A stretch of DNA of 64,000 nucleotides, from contig CAZBHH010000003.1 in assembly GCA_964492065.1 (NCBI GenBank), positions 124,001 through 188,000 on the forward strand, written 5' to 3'. Positions 25,879 to 34,230 of the stretch are shown one piece after another. The translations under genes and the position numbers were made by a program. Positions within the stretch are counted from its first letter, which is position 1. Each line of letters opens with the position of its first letter. Source of the stretch: JADKAC01 sp964492065 (lineage in GTDB: Bacteria; Bacteroidota; Bacteroidia; Chitinophagales; BACL12). Under the pieces are notes generated by a model. The model saw only the letters and a program-made list of their open reading frames with translations, was not told the origin of the DNA and searched no databases.

Positions 25879-25905
25879 AAAGAGAGAGCGGCGCCCTCTC
25901 TCTTT
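25879..25905. terminator. Bidirectional terminator hairpin
   Basis: Ten-base arms AAAGAGAGAG and CTCTCTCTTT surround a 7-nt loop. On the minus strand the stem is followed by a T-rich tail (complement of 25873-25880), so it serves best for the outer-membrane protein gene ending at 25927. It also directly follows the metalloprotease stop. Confidence 0.8.
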
Positions 25906-25926
25906 CCAAAAATTTATTGCAGTCGT

Positions 25927-26928
25927 TTAAAATCCACGGCGCACAATGATGCCCACCGAGAAGGGATGTACCTGCGGGCCGCGGCCGTCGATAAACAACG
26001 GATTCAGGTCGTAACTGGCATACAGGTTGAAACTGCCGTATCCGATAATTGCATTCAGTTCATGGCGGAAGGTCTGCACATTAAAGTCGTCTTTATACAC
26101 CTCTTTATTACTATCCAGTTTGTGTTTTGTCTTGGTTTTAATGCGCAACCCCGGGCTATAACCCACCATAATGCGAAATGAGTTATCGGTATCCCATGGT
26201 TTTGTTTCCATGCCGAAGTACATCGGTATGGCGAGATGCATGGTATTGAATTTATTTTTGTCGTACTTGATTTCCTCCGATGCAAGCACCAGCGTATCGG
26301 CAGGATTAGAAAGTGTGAAGTCTTTGTTAAACCGGAAATGGTGCCACTCCAAAGCGGTTCCGAAGTTAAAATTCAAATACCCGCGAAACATATTTACCCG
26401 CGAGCGGAATAAATCCAGGTTTAAATCCGTAGAGCCCCAAAAGTTCAATGACGCCATATCTCCATACGGGGCAGGCACTCCCACTTTATAATCGGCATCC
26501 ATAAAGGTGTTATACCCGATGGACAACAGCAGGGGCTTGGTTTCAAACACGTCCACGTCGCGGTAGTCGCTGTAAACCACCTTCCGGTTTCTGCCGAAAT
26601 CAATATCTATGTCGTCGCTGTTTTCCTTCTCGCGGATCACAATCTTCCAGTCGCCGATTTGAACGGAGGTAGAATCCTTAATTGTCGTGTCCTGTTCTAA
26701 AGTGATATTGTAATCATCGAGGTCGATATCCTCCAGTTCCCGCAGATTCTCCAGGTTGCGCAAATCATCCAATTGGTCGATATCGGGCACCTCAATGGTA
26801 TAAGAAGTACCATCGTCTTCATAGACGGTAATCTTCACCTTCTTCTTAGTCACGGTGGTCGAGTCTTGTTGTGCTGTTACAAAAACAGTAGTGAGCGCAG
26901 CGATACAAATTAAAATTAAGTGTTTCAT
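25927..26928 (-). CDS. Outer-membrane beta-barrel protein of an ECF sigma operon
   Basis: A 333-residue exported protein with a signal peptide (1-20). Residues about 30-100 are strongly acidic with a Leu/Asp/Glu repeat (QLDDLRNLENLREL at 52-65). The rest alternates beta-strands typical of an outer-membrane barrel (FRGYLNFNFGTALEWHHF) and ends in RRGF, with a terminal Phe. Third gene in the sigma factor operon, 4 nt after the anti-sigma-like gene. It may be the regulated target or sensor of that system; this is inference from position. Confidence 0.78.
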   Translation of the reverse strand: MKHLILICIAALTTVFVTAQQDSTTVTKKKVKITVYEDDGTSYTIEVPDIDQLDDLRNLENLRELEDIDLDDYNITLEQDTTIKDSTSVQIGDWKIVIREKENSDDIDIDFGRNRKVVYSDYRDVDVFETKPLLLSIGYNTFMDADYKVGVPAPYGDMASLNFWGSTDLNLDLFRSRVNMFRGYLNFNFGTALEWHHFRFNKDFTLSNPADTLVLASEEIKYDKNKFNTMHLAIPMYFGMETKPWDTDNSFRIMVGYSPGLRIKTKTKHKLDSNKEVYKDDFNVQTFRHELNAIIGYGSFNLYASYDLNPLFIDGRGPQVHPFSVGIIVRRGF

Positions 26929-26932
26929 TGTG

Positions 26933-27778
26933 TTATTGATTTACTGTTCTTCGATTATAAAATTCGATGTCAAAAAATTTAATGGAAGTTGTTTTTACAT
27001 GAGGTTCAGAAACCGAATCACCGGTATTTTGAGTCTTGGACCTGGTTACCAAATTGCCAAAATCATTTGCCAGGGCAAGCGTGTTATTGATGCGATCCAC
27101 AATACTCGCCGGCGCCGGTGATTGGGTTTTTTCCATCATTTTGTCGAAGTAATAATTATACAAGGCGGCGTATTGCTCCGAGAAATCCGTTGTCTTTATC
27201 CGCGGCAACTGCGATGAAGATTCGATTCGCCCTGTTTGGGCAAATTGAATCCCGGCAGTAACGAACTCTTCCGGGGCAATGCGGGTATTGGGCAGATTGT
27301 GCCTGTTGTCTTCGATTTTGATGTTTTTGGGTTGGGGGTTGCGGGTATTTTCTGCGTAATGCAAATCGACCTCGACGGGAGCCGTATGTTCTGCGGTGTC
27401 CCGGTTGCCGGTCGTCGCAATTCTGTGTATTTCCGGTTTCTCGATTTCAGAGGTGTAATTTGTACCGGTAACCGCATCTTTTGGCATGATAAAGCGCACT
27501 GCGGCAAAGAGCAGCAATGCAGCGGCAATGGCCGAGGCGTACCGGAAGTAGGTGTTCAACCCGATTATTTTACTGTCTCTTTTCTTCAGCGCATTTTTAT
27601 CGGGGTAGGTTACGGTGGTGTCCGGCGACAGAAACGTATTGTCAAACATCTCCAACTCGGATCGCAATTCGGGATGTTCCTCCATAAACTGTTCAAAGAG
27701 CACCTCTTGTTCAGGGCTTAAATTGCCTTCGAGATGCTCCACCATCCACTCCTCGTAATTATGTTTGTCAATCTTCAT
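26933..27778 (-). CDS. Putative anti-sigma factor, single-pass membrane protein
   Basis: A 281-residue protein. The N-terminal segment contains EHLEGNLSPEQEVLFEQF and EEHPELRSELEMFD, a pattern common in Bacteroidota anti-sigma factors. A single helix lies at about 76-96 (SAIAAALLLFAAVRF). About 180 periplasmic residues without a recognised fold follow. It overlaps the sigma factor gene by 4 nt (ATGA), which supports the pairing. No zinc-binding HxxxCxxC motif is seen, so the call rests on architecture and context. Confidence 0.72.
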   Translation of the reverse strand: MKIDKHNYEEWMVEHLEGNLSPEQEVLFEQFMEEHPELRSELEMFDNTFLSPDTTVTYPDKNALKKRDSKIIGLNTYFRYASAIAAALLLFAAVRFIMPKDAVTGTNYTSEIEKPEIHRIATTGNRDTAEHTAPVEVDLHYAENTRNPQPKNIKIEDNRHNLPNTRIAPEEFVTAGIQFAQTGRIESSSQLPRIKTTDFSEQYAALYNYYFDKMMEKTQSPAPASIVDRINNTLALANDFGNLVTRSKTQNTGDSVSEPHVKTTSIKFFDIEFYNRRTVNQ

Positions 27779-28263
27779 ATTAAATGATGTATGCTCACCA
27801 AATATTTTTTCAATGTTTGTCTCGCTCTGAAAATATACACTTTCACCTGGGCTTCCGTCAACTCCAGTATTTCGCCGATTTCCTCATAGCTGTAACCTTC
27901 GTAATCACGCAACAGGATGGCATTTTTCTGTACTTCCGGCAATTTGGTCAAGGCGTCTTCAATGGCCTCCTTCACGCCCACCTGCACTTCCCGGGCAACG
28001 CCTTTGGCGTTTTCGTCCATTGCCTCCACGTAATCGGTGCGTTTATGTTTGCGGAAAAAGTCTATCATATTGTGATAGGCCGCCGTAAACAAATAGGACT
28101 TTGCCTTATCGGGTTGAATCGCCTCCCTGTTTTTCCAAAGAACTTCAAACGCATTCTGCACTACATCCTGTGCATCTTCCGCATTCTGCATGCTCTTGCG
28201 GATGAACCTGAACACTCCGTCAGCGTACAAATCCACGCATTTGTTGTATTCTGAGGTTGTCAT
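27775..28263 (-). CDS. ECF-type RNA polymerase sigma factor
   Basis: A 162-residue sigma-70 family protein of extracytoplasmic-function type. Region 2 includes DAQDVVQNAFEVLW (30-43) and region 4 has the helix-turn-helix around YSYEEIGEILELTEAQVK. There is no sigma region 1 or 3. It heads an operon with a membrane anti-sigma-like protein and a barrel protein, a standard surface-signalling layout. A TAAC-N5-GTTA dyad lies upstream at 28285-28297; autoregulation is possible but unproven. Confidence 0.92.
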   Translation of the reverse strand: MTTSEYNKCVDLYADGVFRFIRKSMQNAEDAQDVVQNAFEVLWKNREAIQPDKAKSYLFTAAYHNMIDFFRKHKRTDYVEAMDENAKGVAREVQVGVKEAIEDALTKLPEVQKNAILLRDYEGYSYEEIGEILELTEAQVKVYIFRARQTLKKYLVSIHHLI

Positions 28264-28383
28264 CCGTCATTAAGGCGTTTGAGTTAACAAAAAGTTACAG
28301 GCAGCCTAAAAATTCATCCGGCCGGGCCACAAAATCATGGCTGTTTGGCGAATGTCATGTAAATTTACATAAACACCCGTTTG

Positions 28384-29232
28384 ATGAATATCCTATTTCC
28401 TACCGATTTCAGTGAACAGAGCGCCGATGCGTTTGAAATGGCGCTGTACCTGGCCGAAAAGACGAATGCGGGCATCTTGCTGCTGCATGTTTACAGCATG
28501 CCGGTAATTACCACCAGCATCGAAGAAGGCGGTTTTGAAACCATGCCCGATCAGTTGATCCGGATATCCGAAGAGGCTGCCGCCAAACGAATAGCCCAAT
28601 TCAAAGAGGCATTGATGAACCGCTACAATAAGGGATATGGCGACCGCATACCGGTCACCGAAATACTGCGTATGGGTTTTGTCGCCGAGGAAATCGTTGC
28701 GCTGGAGGCATCGGAAGATGTGTCATTCATCGCAATGCCGGTGGTGCACACCGGCGGGGTGGAACGCCTGTTGTTCGGCGGAACGGTGGCTTCTGTTCTC
28801 AAAAAGAGCAAGTGCCCGGTAATTACCGTACCGAAGGATTTCGCTTTCCGCCACATCCACCGCATCGGCTACGCCACAGACTTAACATTTGCCGATAACC
28901 AGGTCATCGATAAACTGTTGTTTCTCGCTGATTGCTTCGGGGCAGAACTGCGTTGCTTTCACGTCCACGACAGCAACCTGGATACCGAGAGCTCCATTAT
29001 CCGCGACTTTATTGCGCAATACAGCAATGAAGTGGCCAGAAACCAAATCAGTTTCCAATTGATTGAAAATCTGAATGTATTGGACGGCATCGACTACTTT
29101 ATTAAAGAAAACAATATAGACCTGTTGGGGATGCTGCGCCAAAAATCGTATATGAACAGTTTGTTCGATATCAGCTACACGAAAAAAATGAGCACCCACA
29201 GCGATATTCCACTGATTATTTACCACGAATAA
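28384..29232 (+). CDS. Universal stress protein, tandem UspA domains
   Basis: A 282-residue cytoplasmic protein with two UspA domains, about 1-145 and 150-282. The first starts MNILFPTDFSEQS and ends with a nucleotide-binding pattern (HTGGVERLLFGGTVASVLKK, then CPVITVP). The second starts HRIGYATDLTF and has a degenerate ending (SYTKKMSTHSDIPLIIY), so only the first may bind ATP. The ATG at 28384 is used; a TTG three bases upstream is in frame. Divergent from the sigma factor gene with 120 nt between the starts. Confidence 0.9.
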   Translation: MNILFPTDFSEQSADAFEMALYLAEKTNAGILLLHVYSMPVITTSIEEGGFETMPDQLIRISEEAAAKRIAQFKEALMNRYNKGYGDRIPVTEILRMGFVAEEIVALEASEDVSFIAMPVVHTGGVERLLFGGTVASVLKKSKCPVITVPKDFAFRHIHRIGYATDLTFADNQVIDKLLFLADCFGAELRCFHVHDSNLDTESSIIRDFIAQYSNEVARNQISFQLIENLNVLDGIDYFIKENNIDLLGMLRQKSYMNSLFDISYTKKMSTHSDIPLIIYHE

Positions 29233-29256
29233 ACGCCATCCCTCAAGGGCTTGCAA

Positions 29257-29273
29257 GCATAAATTGTTTATGC
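29257..29273. other. Small hairpin downstream of the universal stress gene
   Basis: Seven-base arms GCATAAA and TTTATGC around TTG, 24 nt after the stop at 29232. The arms are AT-rich and there is no strong T-run, so it is at best a weak terminator. Confidence 0.35.
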
Positions 29274-29315
29274 ATTCTAAACTTTCTATTATAATTTCGG
29301 CGTTTCATTTAAAAT

Positions 29316-30146
29316 ATGTCAGATTCAAAAATAAAGGTAGCCATCCTCGATTTGTACAATGATTACCCAAACGAAGGAATGCGCAACCTGAAGGAACTGG
29401 TGAGTGCTGCAGAATTGAATTTTGAATGGAAGGTGTTTAATGTCCGTGCCAAGACGGAAATTCCCGACATAAGTTATGATATTTTCATTTCATCCGGCGG
29501 CCCAGGCAGCCCGTATGACGGCGAAGGCGGCGAGTGGGAATCGAAGTATTTTACGCTGATGGACAAAATCTGGGCGCACAATGCCAACGGCAATCCCAAA
29601 AAGAAATATCTGTTTGCCATTTGCCATTCATTTCAACTGTTGGCACGCTATCTTCAACTGGGCAAAGTGTGTGAGAGAAGATCCACTGCCTTCGGCGTTT
29701 TCAATATTGAACACACCGAAAACGGCAAACAGGACAAATATTTCAGGGTGCTGCCCGATCCGTTTTACGCAGTGGACTCCAGGGATTGGCAATTAATACA
29801 ACCCAATACACATTTGTTTATCGATTCAGGTGCAGAAATTCTCGCCATCGAAAAACGCCGCGACCATGTGGACCTGGAACGTGCCGTCATGGCAGTTAAA
29901 ATAAATCCGTATGTGTATATGACGCAATTCCATCCCGAAGCCGATGCCGATGGTATGTTGCGCTACTTTAATATTAAAGAGAAAAAAGAACACGTAATAA
30001 AAAATCACGGCGAATGGAAATTGGATGAGATGATTCGCTGCCTGAGCGATCCCTATAAATTACCGCTGACACGGGAGGCGCTGATTCCCGAATTTTTAAA
30101 AGATGCACATGATGCACTGTTATATTTAAAAGACCATGATTCCTGA
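29316..30146 (+). CDS. Class I glutamine amidotransferase-like protein
   Basis: A 276-residue cytoplasmic protein with a class I (triad) glutaminase fold. The oxyanion region is SSGGPGSP (59-66). The nucleophile is Cys103 in AICHSFQ, a departure from the usual GICxGxQ, and His206/Glu208 lie in QFHPEAD. All three triad residues are therefore present. After about 215 there is an extra C-terminal part of about 60 residues that is not typical of GuaA or PurQ. It overlaps the next gene by 11 nt. The family releases ammonia from glutamine for a partner ligase, and the adjacent ATP-grasp-like protein is the obvious candidate. Confidence 0.85.
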   Translation: MSDSKIKVAILDLYNDYPNEGMRNLKELVSAAELNFEWKVFNVRAKTEIPDISYDIFISSGGPGSPYDGEGGEWESKYFTLMDKIWAHNANGNPKKKYLFAICHSFQLLARYLQLGKVCERRSTAFGVFNIEHTENGKQDKYFRVLPDPFYAVDSRDWQLIQPNTHLFIDSGAEILAIEKRRDHVDLERAVMAVKINPYVYMTQFHPEADADGMLRYFNIKEKKEHVIKNHGEWKLDEMIRCLSDPYKLPLTREALIPEFLKDAHDALLYLKDHDS

Positions 30147-31323
30147 TATCCGCAAAATGTATAACCGGGCTTTTACCGATGAGCATTACAACGCCATGTT
30201 TGAAAGCCTGTGGAAAAAATTCAATAAACGCATTGAATTTAAAGTATGCGAAACGCCCGCATTTATACCCGATTCTTTAAAGCGGGATTTAATTGCCGCC
30301 GGCGAAGAGATCATCGATGTCATAGTACAGGATGATTTTAAGAGCCGCACCGACCGCTCTATTCCCGAAAACCTGTATGTCCCCGGCGAGGATGCGCATA
30401 CCGTATATCTTGCACTGGACTTTGGCATCTGCACTGACGGCGACGGCAATATCATACCCAAACTGATCGAGATGCAGGGCTTCCCCTCGCTGTATGCGCA
30501 TCAACACGCAATGGCTCTTGCCTATAAGAAATTTCTCAATGTGCCGGACGACTTGACGCATCTATTCAACGGGCATACAGATGCTTCCTATAAAAAAATT
30601 TTTGTGGAATCATTACTCGGAAATCACAAGCCGGAAAATGTGGTGTTGTTAGACATACAACCCGATAAACAAAAAACCTGGGTGGACTTTGCCGACACGA
30701 AAGAAATTGCCGGCATCGAGGCGATCTGCATCAGCGACATAACAAAGGAAGGCAGGGATTTATACTATATCAACAACGGAAAACGCACACCCATCTACCG
30801 CATATACAATCGCTTGATTTTCGATGAACTGGCATTGCGCAGCGATCTTCAGTACGCATGGAACCTCACCGATGAGGCTAATGTGGAGTGGTGTAGCCAT
30901 CCCAACTGGTTTTTTCGCATCAGTAAATTCGCACTGCCGTTAATCCGGAGTAAATATGTTCCAAGAACGCATTACCTGCACACGTTGACATCCATCCCGG
31001 ATGACCTTGAAAATTATGTATTAAAACCACTGTACAGCTTTGCGGGCAGCGGTGTTAAATTCCATGTCTCGAAAACGGATATTGAAAACGTGATGTCGCC
31101 GGAAAATTTTATACTCCAGGAGAAGGTGAATTATGCACCTGTAATTCAGACGCCGGATGTCCCGGCAAAATTTGAAGTACGGCTGATGTATATCTGGAAG
31201 CCCGAAGCGAAACGGCCCGAATTGGCAATCAACCTCGTGCGGTTGAGCAAGGGTGAAATGATTGGCGTAAACTTTAATAAGAACCGCACCTGGGTGGGCG
31301 GTTCGGTGGGGTTCTTCTATTGA
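30136..31323 (+). CDS. ATP-grasp-like protein coupled to the amidotransferase
   Basis: A 395-residue cytoplasmic protein I cannot assign to a named family. Seen directly: KLIEMQGFPSLY at 109-120; NYVLKPLYSFAGSGVKF at 293-309, which looks like the Lys and Gly-rich loop of an ATP-grasp site; FILQEKV at 325-331, the expected hinge strand; then EVRLMYIW and NKNRTWVGGS near the end, which may supply metal ligands. Starting inside the amidotransferase gene (11-nt overlap) argues for one complex. Inference: an ATP-dependent ligase that amidates a carboxylate using ammonia from its neighbour. The substrate is unknown. Confidence 0.68.
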   Translation: MIPDIRKMYNRAFTDEHYNAMFESLWKKFNKRIEFKVCETPAFIPDSLKRDLIAAGEEIIDVIVQDDFKSRTDRSIPENLYVPGEDAHTVYLALDFGICTDGDGNIIPKLIEMQGFPSLYAHQHAMALAYKKFLNVPDDLTHLFNGHTDASYKKIFVESLLGNHKPENVVLLDIQPDKQKTWVDFADTKEIAGIEAICISDITKEGRDLYYINNGKRTPIYRIYNRLIFDELALRSDLQYAWNLTDEANVEWCSHPNWFFRISKFALPLIRSKYVPRTHYLHTLTSIPDDLENYVLKPLYSFAGSGVKFHVSKTDIENVMSPENFILQEKVNYAPVIQTPDVPAKFEVRLMYIWKPEAKRPELAINLVRLSKGEMIGVNFNKNRTWVGGSVGFFY

Positions 31324-31880
31324 TACCGTTTCAGCAGCGGGTATATCTTGCTCATGGGGAAGCCCACGACATTGTAGTAATCCCCGTCGATGCGCAGTAT
31401 TTTATTCAACCCGATCCATTCCTGAATGGCATAGGCGCCCGCCTTATCGAAGGGCGCATATTTTGAAATATAATAATCGATTTCGGCATCTGTCATCGCA
31501 TCGAAATACACATCGGTTTTCGATTCCACACAATGTATTTCACCGCGAATGCAAATGCACACTGCGCTGATAACCGTGTGCATTTTACCGGAAAGGCTGC
31601 GCAGGATTGCGGCCGCATCTGCTGCATTGGCGGGCTTCCCGATAATGGTATCACCGAGCAGCACAATGGTATCGGCAGTAATGATAATTGCATCAATCGC
31701 AACCGCCGCACTGCGGGCAGCGTCCATCTTCTTTGCAGCTAAGTAGGCGGGCACCTCCGCCGCAGCCATACTGGCGGGATAGGATTCATCCACATCAATG
31801 GAAAGCTTTTCAAAATTAAAACCCGCATCTTTCAGTATTGCACTGCGCCGCGGCGATCCGGAGGCTAATAATATTTTCAT
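31317..31880 (-). CDS. maf: Maf-family nucleotide pyrophosphatase
   Basis: A 187-residue cytoplasmic house-cleaning enzyme that hydrolyses non-canonical nucleoside triphosphates (dTTP/UTP or m7GTP classes). The N-terminus LLASGSPRRSAIL and the central IITADTIVLLG segment are diagnostic. The length is normal. Its start overlaps the end of the ubiA gene (ATGA) and its stop overlaps the converging ATP-grasp-like gene by 7 nt. It is the last gene of the long minus-strand run that starts at ccmE. Confidence 0.94.
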   Translation of the reverse strand: MKILLASGSPRRSAILKDAGFNFEKLSIDVDESYPASMAAAEVPAYLAAKKMDAARSAAVAIDAIIITADTIVLLGDTIIGKPANAADAAAILRSLSGKMHTVISAVCICIRGEIHCVESKTDVYFDAMTDAEIDYYISKYAPFDKAGAYAIQEWIGLNKILRIDGDYYNVVGFPMSKIYPLLKRYQ

Positions 31881-32830
31881 ACACCGGAAAAATAACCGAA
31901 ATAATACAGTGGCATAAACGCAACGCCGTACACCATGGTGAGTTTAATCCAGATACTCAACCGGTGAAATGCCTTCTTCGTAAAGGAGCCGAACAGAAAA
32001 CCGATCAGCCCGAGCAGGTTGACCATCAGTACGATGCCGTACAGTAAAAACCAATGGTGTAACCCTGCAACATCACGTATCCACAAGAGATACCCCGTAA
32101 ACAAAATAAGCGCAAACAACACCGAGGCGGCAATTATCTTTACGGTTTGCTGCCCCCATGCCAGCGCCGTGGTACGCATATCTGCCCGGCCATCGCCTTC
32201 CATATCTTCCAGGTCTTTGATCAGCTCCCGTGCAACATTTATTAAAAATGCGAATAAGGCATATCCGAGGATGATATTCCAGCAGATCCTCGCTGCGTAA
32301 TAATCGCCTTCACGCACTAACCTGTAAGTGGCCGGTTCGAATGCGCCAACCGACAGAATGCTTATAGCAATCAATAAGGCCACCACAATATTTCCCAACA
32401 GCGGCATGCGCTTGTACGACGCCGAATAAAAATACAGCAGCAATGCCGCAATGCCGTGAATGGTAACCAGGCGGATATTGCCTGCTTTCCATGCCAGCAA
32501 TAAGCCCAGCGCCACACCCATACCCGTAAGTAAAAAATAAGCTGTAAGTGCTTGCTTTGCAGATATTGTCTTGCCGATAAACTGGCGATGCGGCTTGTTT
32601 ATGGCGTCGGATTCCACATCGTAATAATCATTGATAATATTGCCGCCGGCACAGATGAGCAGCACCGACAAAACGAGGAGCCCAAATTCAAAGCCATTGA
32701 GTGTAAAGTACAAGCCGTACTTATTGAACACCGGCACCAGGATGAACAGGTTAATGCAATACATGGTGAGACCGAGTATCAGCAGGTTGGCCGGCCGCAT
32801 TATCTGTATCCAGGATATTAACTTACGCAT
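31877..32830 (-). CDS. UbiA-family prenyltransferase
   Basis: A 317-residue inner-membrane prenyltransferase with about eight or nine helices. The two Asp-rich motifs are NDYYDVESD and, later, DLEDMEGDGRAD. The VESDAINKPHR segment is typical of the Bacteroidota group annotated as geranylgeranylglycerol-phosphate geranylgeranyltransferase-like, but substrate assignment is uncertain and a menaquinone- or heme-related role is not excluded. The ATG at 32830 is chosen because it abuts the iscX stop (TAATG). Confidence 0.85.
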   Translation of the reverse strand: MRKLISWIQIMRPANLLILGLTMYCINLFILVPVFNKYGLYFTLNGFEFGLLVLSVLLICAGGNIINDYYDVESDAINKPHRQFIGKTISAKQALTAYFLLTGMGVALGLLLAWKAGNIRLVTIHGIAALLLYFYSASYKRMPLLGNIVVALLIAISILSVGAFEPATYRLVREGDYYAARICWNIILGYALFAFLINVARELIKDLEDMEGDGRADMRTTALAWGQQTVKIIAASVLFALILFTGYLLWIRDVAGLHHWFLLYGIVLMVNLLGLIGFLFGSFTKKAFHRLSIWIKLTMVYGVAFMPLYYFGYFSGV

Positions 32831-33069
32831 TACCGCATATTGTCCCTCCATTCATAGACCCATGCACTTTGAATCATTTCCAGGTGTCCCTCATTGCATT
32901 CCTCCCGTTTCCCCGAAAAACCGTCCAACTCCAAAATCCACTCGATCAGATCCGTAAACCGGATGCGGTAAATTTTGGATTCATCGAACTCCTCGCCGAA
33001 CTTTTCGAACAATTTCAAGGCGATGTCCTCGTGGTCTGACCAATAAATCGGTGGTTCCTCTAATTTCAT
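32830..33069 (-). CDS. iscX: Fe-S cluster assembly regulator IscX
   Basis: A 79-residue acidic cytoplasmic protein. The IscX/YfhJ pattern is clear: a Trp-Asp-containing N-terminal helix region (YWSDHEDIALKLFEKF), then RFTDLIEWILEL, and C-terminal NEGHLEMIQSAWVYEW (the last with N replaced in part). IscX binds the cysteine desulfurase IscS and modulates cluster assembly. It lies 9 nt after the ferredoxin gene, matching the fdx-iscX order of ISC operons, though no iscS, iscU or hscA is nearby. Confidence 0.92.
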   Translation of the reverse strand: MKLEEPPIYWSDHEDIALKLFEKFGEEFDESKIYRIRFTDLIEWILELDGFSGKREECNEGHLEMIQSAWVYEWRDNMR

Positions 33070-33078
33070 AACTCTGAT

Positions 33079-33414
33079 TTACGATGCAATAATAGTGGAT
33101 TGATCGGGAATCAGCACTTCTATTTCCACATCGTCTTCCAACACATCACACTGGCAACTCAACCGCGAATTCAACCTGGGATCACGTGCCCTGTCCACAA
33201 AATCTTCTTCCTTATCCGACATTTCCTCAAGGCTGTCCATGCCTTTTTCAATATATACGTGACATGTGCTGCATGCGCAAACGCCTCCGCAGTTGTGATT
33301 TAAATGTATATCGTTCATCAATGCCACTTCCAATATTGTATTACCGGTTTTCGCTTCTACCCGCTTCGGTTCCGCACCGTCTTCAAATAAAAATGTAACT
33401 GTAAAATTTCCCAT
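33079..33414 (-). CDS. fdx: [2Fe-2S] ferredoxin, adrenodoxin type
   Basis: A 111-residue ferredoxin. Four cysteine ligands follow the adrenodoxin/Isc Fdx spacing: Cys42, Cys48, Cys51 (C-x5-C-x2-C) and Cys87, with an extra Cys46 and Cys89. The acidic helix LEEMSDKEEDFVD is typical of Fdx that works with cysteine desulfurase. The start at 33414 (MGNFTVTF) matches the family; the longer frame to 33474 overlaps the upstream gene and is not used. Operon partner of iscX. Confidence 0.92.
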   Translation of the reverse strand: MGNFTVTFLFEDGAEPKRVEAKTGNTILEVALMNDIHLNHNCGGVCACSTCHVYIEKGMDSLEEMSDKEEDFVDRARDPRLNSRLSCQCDVLEDDVEIEVLIPDQSTIIAS

Positions 33415-33430
33415 AACGGTTATCGCAAAT

Positions 33431-34213
33431 TTAAATATGTAAAAATGTATTTCGTATGCTTTTACTGAGAACATCGTATAATTGCAGAAGTTCAGGATGC
33501 GATTGCAACAAACGCCTGTGTTGTTCCAAAGTGTGGATATCGCCCCTGCGTGCCGGGCCGGTCTGCATGGCGTCCGCCTCTCCTATTTTTAGTTTTTCGA
33601 TAGTTTCCAGCATCAGCGGTAAGATGATTTCTTTCGGCAGGCCGGCTTCCTTCAAAATCATAAATGCCTGTCCGAATAAAAAGTTGGTGAAATTATTGGC
33701 GATCACTGCTGCCAGGTGTAACCGGCTCTTCTGCTCGTCGGTAATTGTGTAAACGGCAGGCGTAATTGTATGCGCTATTTCACTCAGCAATTTTTGCAAT
33801 TCGGTATCCTGGGCAACAATACATACGGGAATGACGCTGTAATCCGTCTTTACTTCTTTTGAAAACGACTGCAGCGGGTAATACACGCCAAACCGGTTGT
33901 TGCCAAAACGCAGCGCTTCGCTCGTTACGGCGCCTGACACGTGAACAGAAATTACCTCCGGGGTATTGAAGGTGGCAGCTACTGACCGGATTGCATCGTC
34001 GGCCACGGCAAAAAACACCAATGCATCTGCAGGTGCATTATTCATACCATTCAATGGTTTTGCCTCGCTGTTGCACAGCGAAGCAAGCGCAGCCGCCTTT
34101 TGAAAATTGCGCCCGTAAATGGCGGCAACGGGTATTCCTGCATTGCCGAACATCTGCACCAAATGCCATGCGATGTTTCCCGTTCCAACGATACTTATTT
34201 GAGCATTACCCAT
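33431..34213 (-). CDS. DUF2520-type Rossmann oxidoreductase-like protein
   Basis: A 260-residue cytoplasmic protein. The N-terminal Rossmann fold has GTGNIAWHL at 10-18 (GxGxxA pattern). A ProC/6-phosphogluconate-like C-terminal helical domain (about 130-260) contains HLAAVIANNFTNFLFG. This combination is the DUF2520 family, related to pyrroline-5-carboxylate reductase and F420-dependent NADP reductases, with no firm activity known. ATG 34213 is used since the upstream extension is unlike the family. Located between ccmF and fdx. Confidence 0.87.
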   Translation of the reverse strand: MGNAQISIVGTGNIAWHLVQMFGNAGIPVAAIYGRNFQKAAALASLCNSEAKPLNGMNNAPADALVFFAVADDAIRSVAATFNTPEVISVHVSGAVTSEALRFGNNRFGVYYPLQSFSKEVKTDYSVIPVCIVAQDTELQKLLSEIAHTITPAVYTITDEQKSRLHLAAVIANNFTNFLFGQAFMILKEAGLPKEIILPLMLETIEKLKIGEADAMQTGPARRGDIHTLEQHRRLLQSHPELLQLYDVLSKSIRNTFLHI

Positions 34214-34230
34214 AGTTAAAAGGTAAGCGT

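Noticed and set aside
28285..28297. TAAC-N5-GTTA dyad as a sigma factor binding site
   Set aside because: It is short and AT-rich and could arise by chance; mentioned with the sigma gene but not listed as a site.
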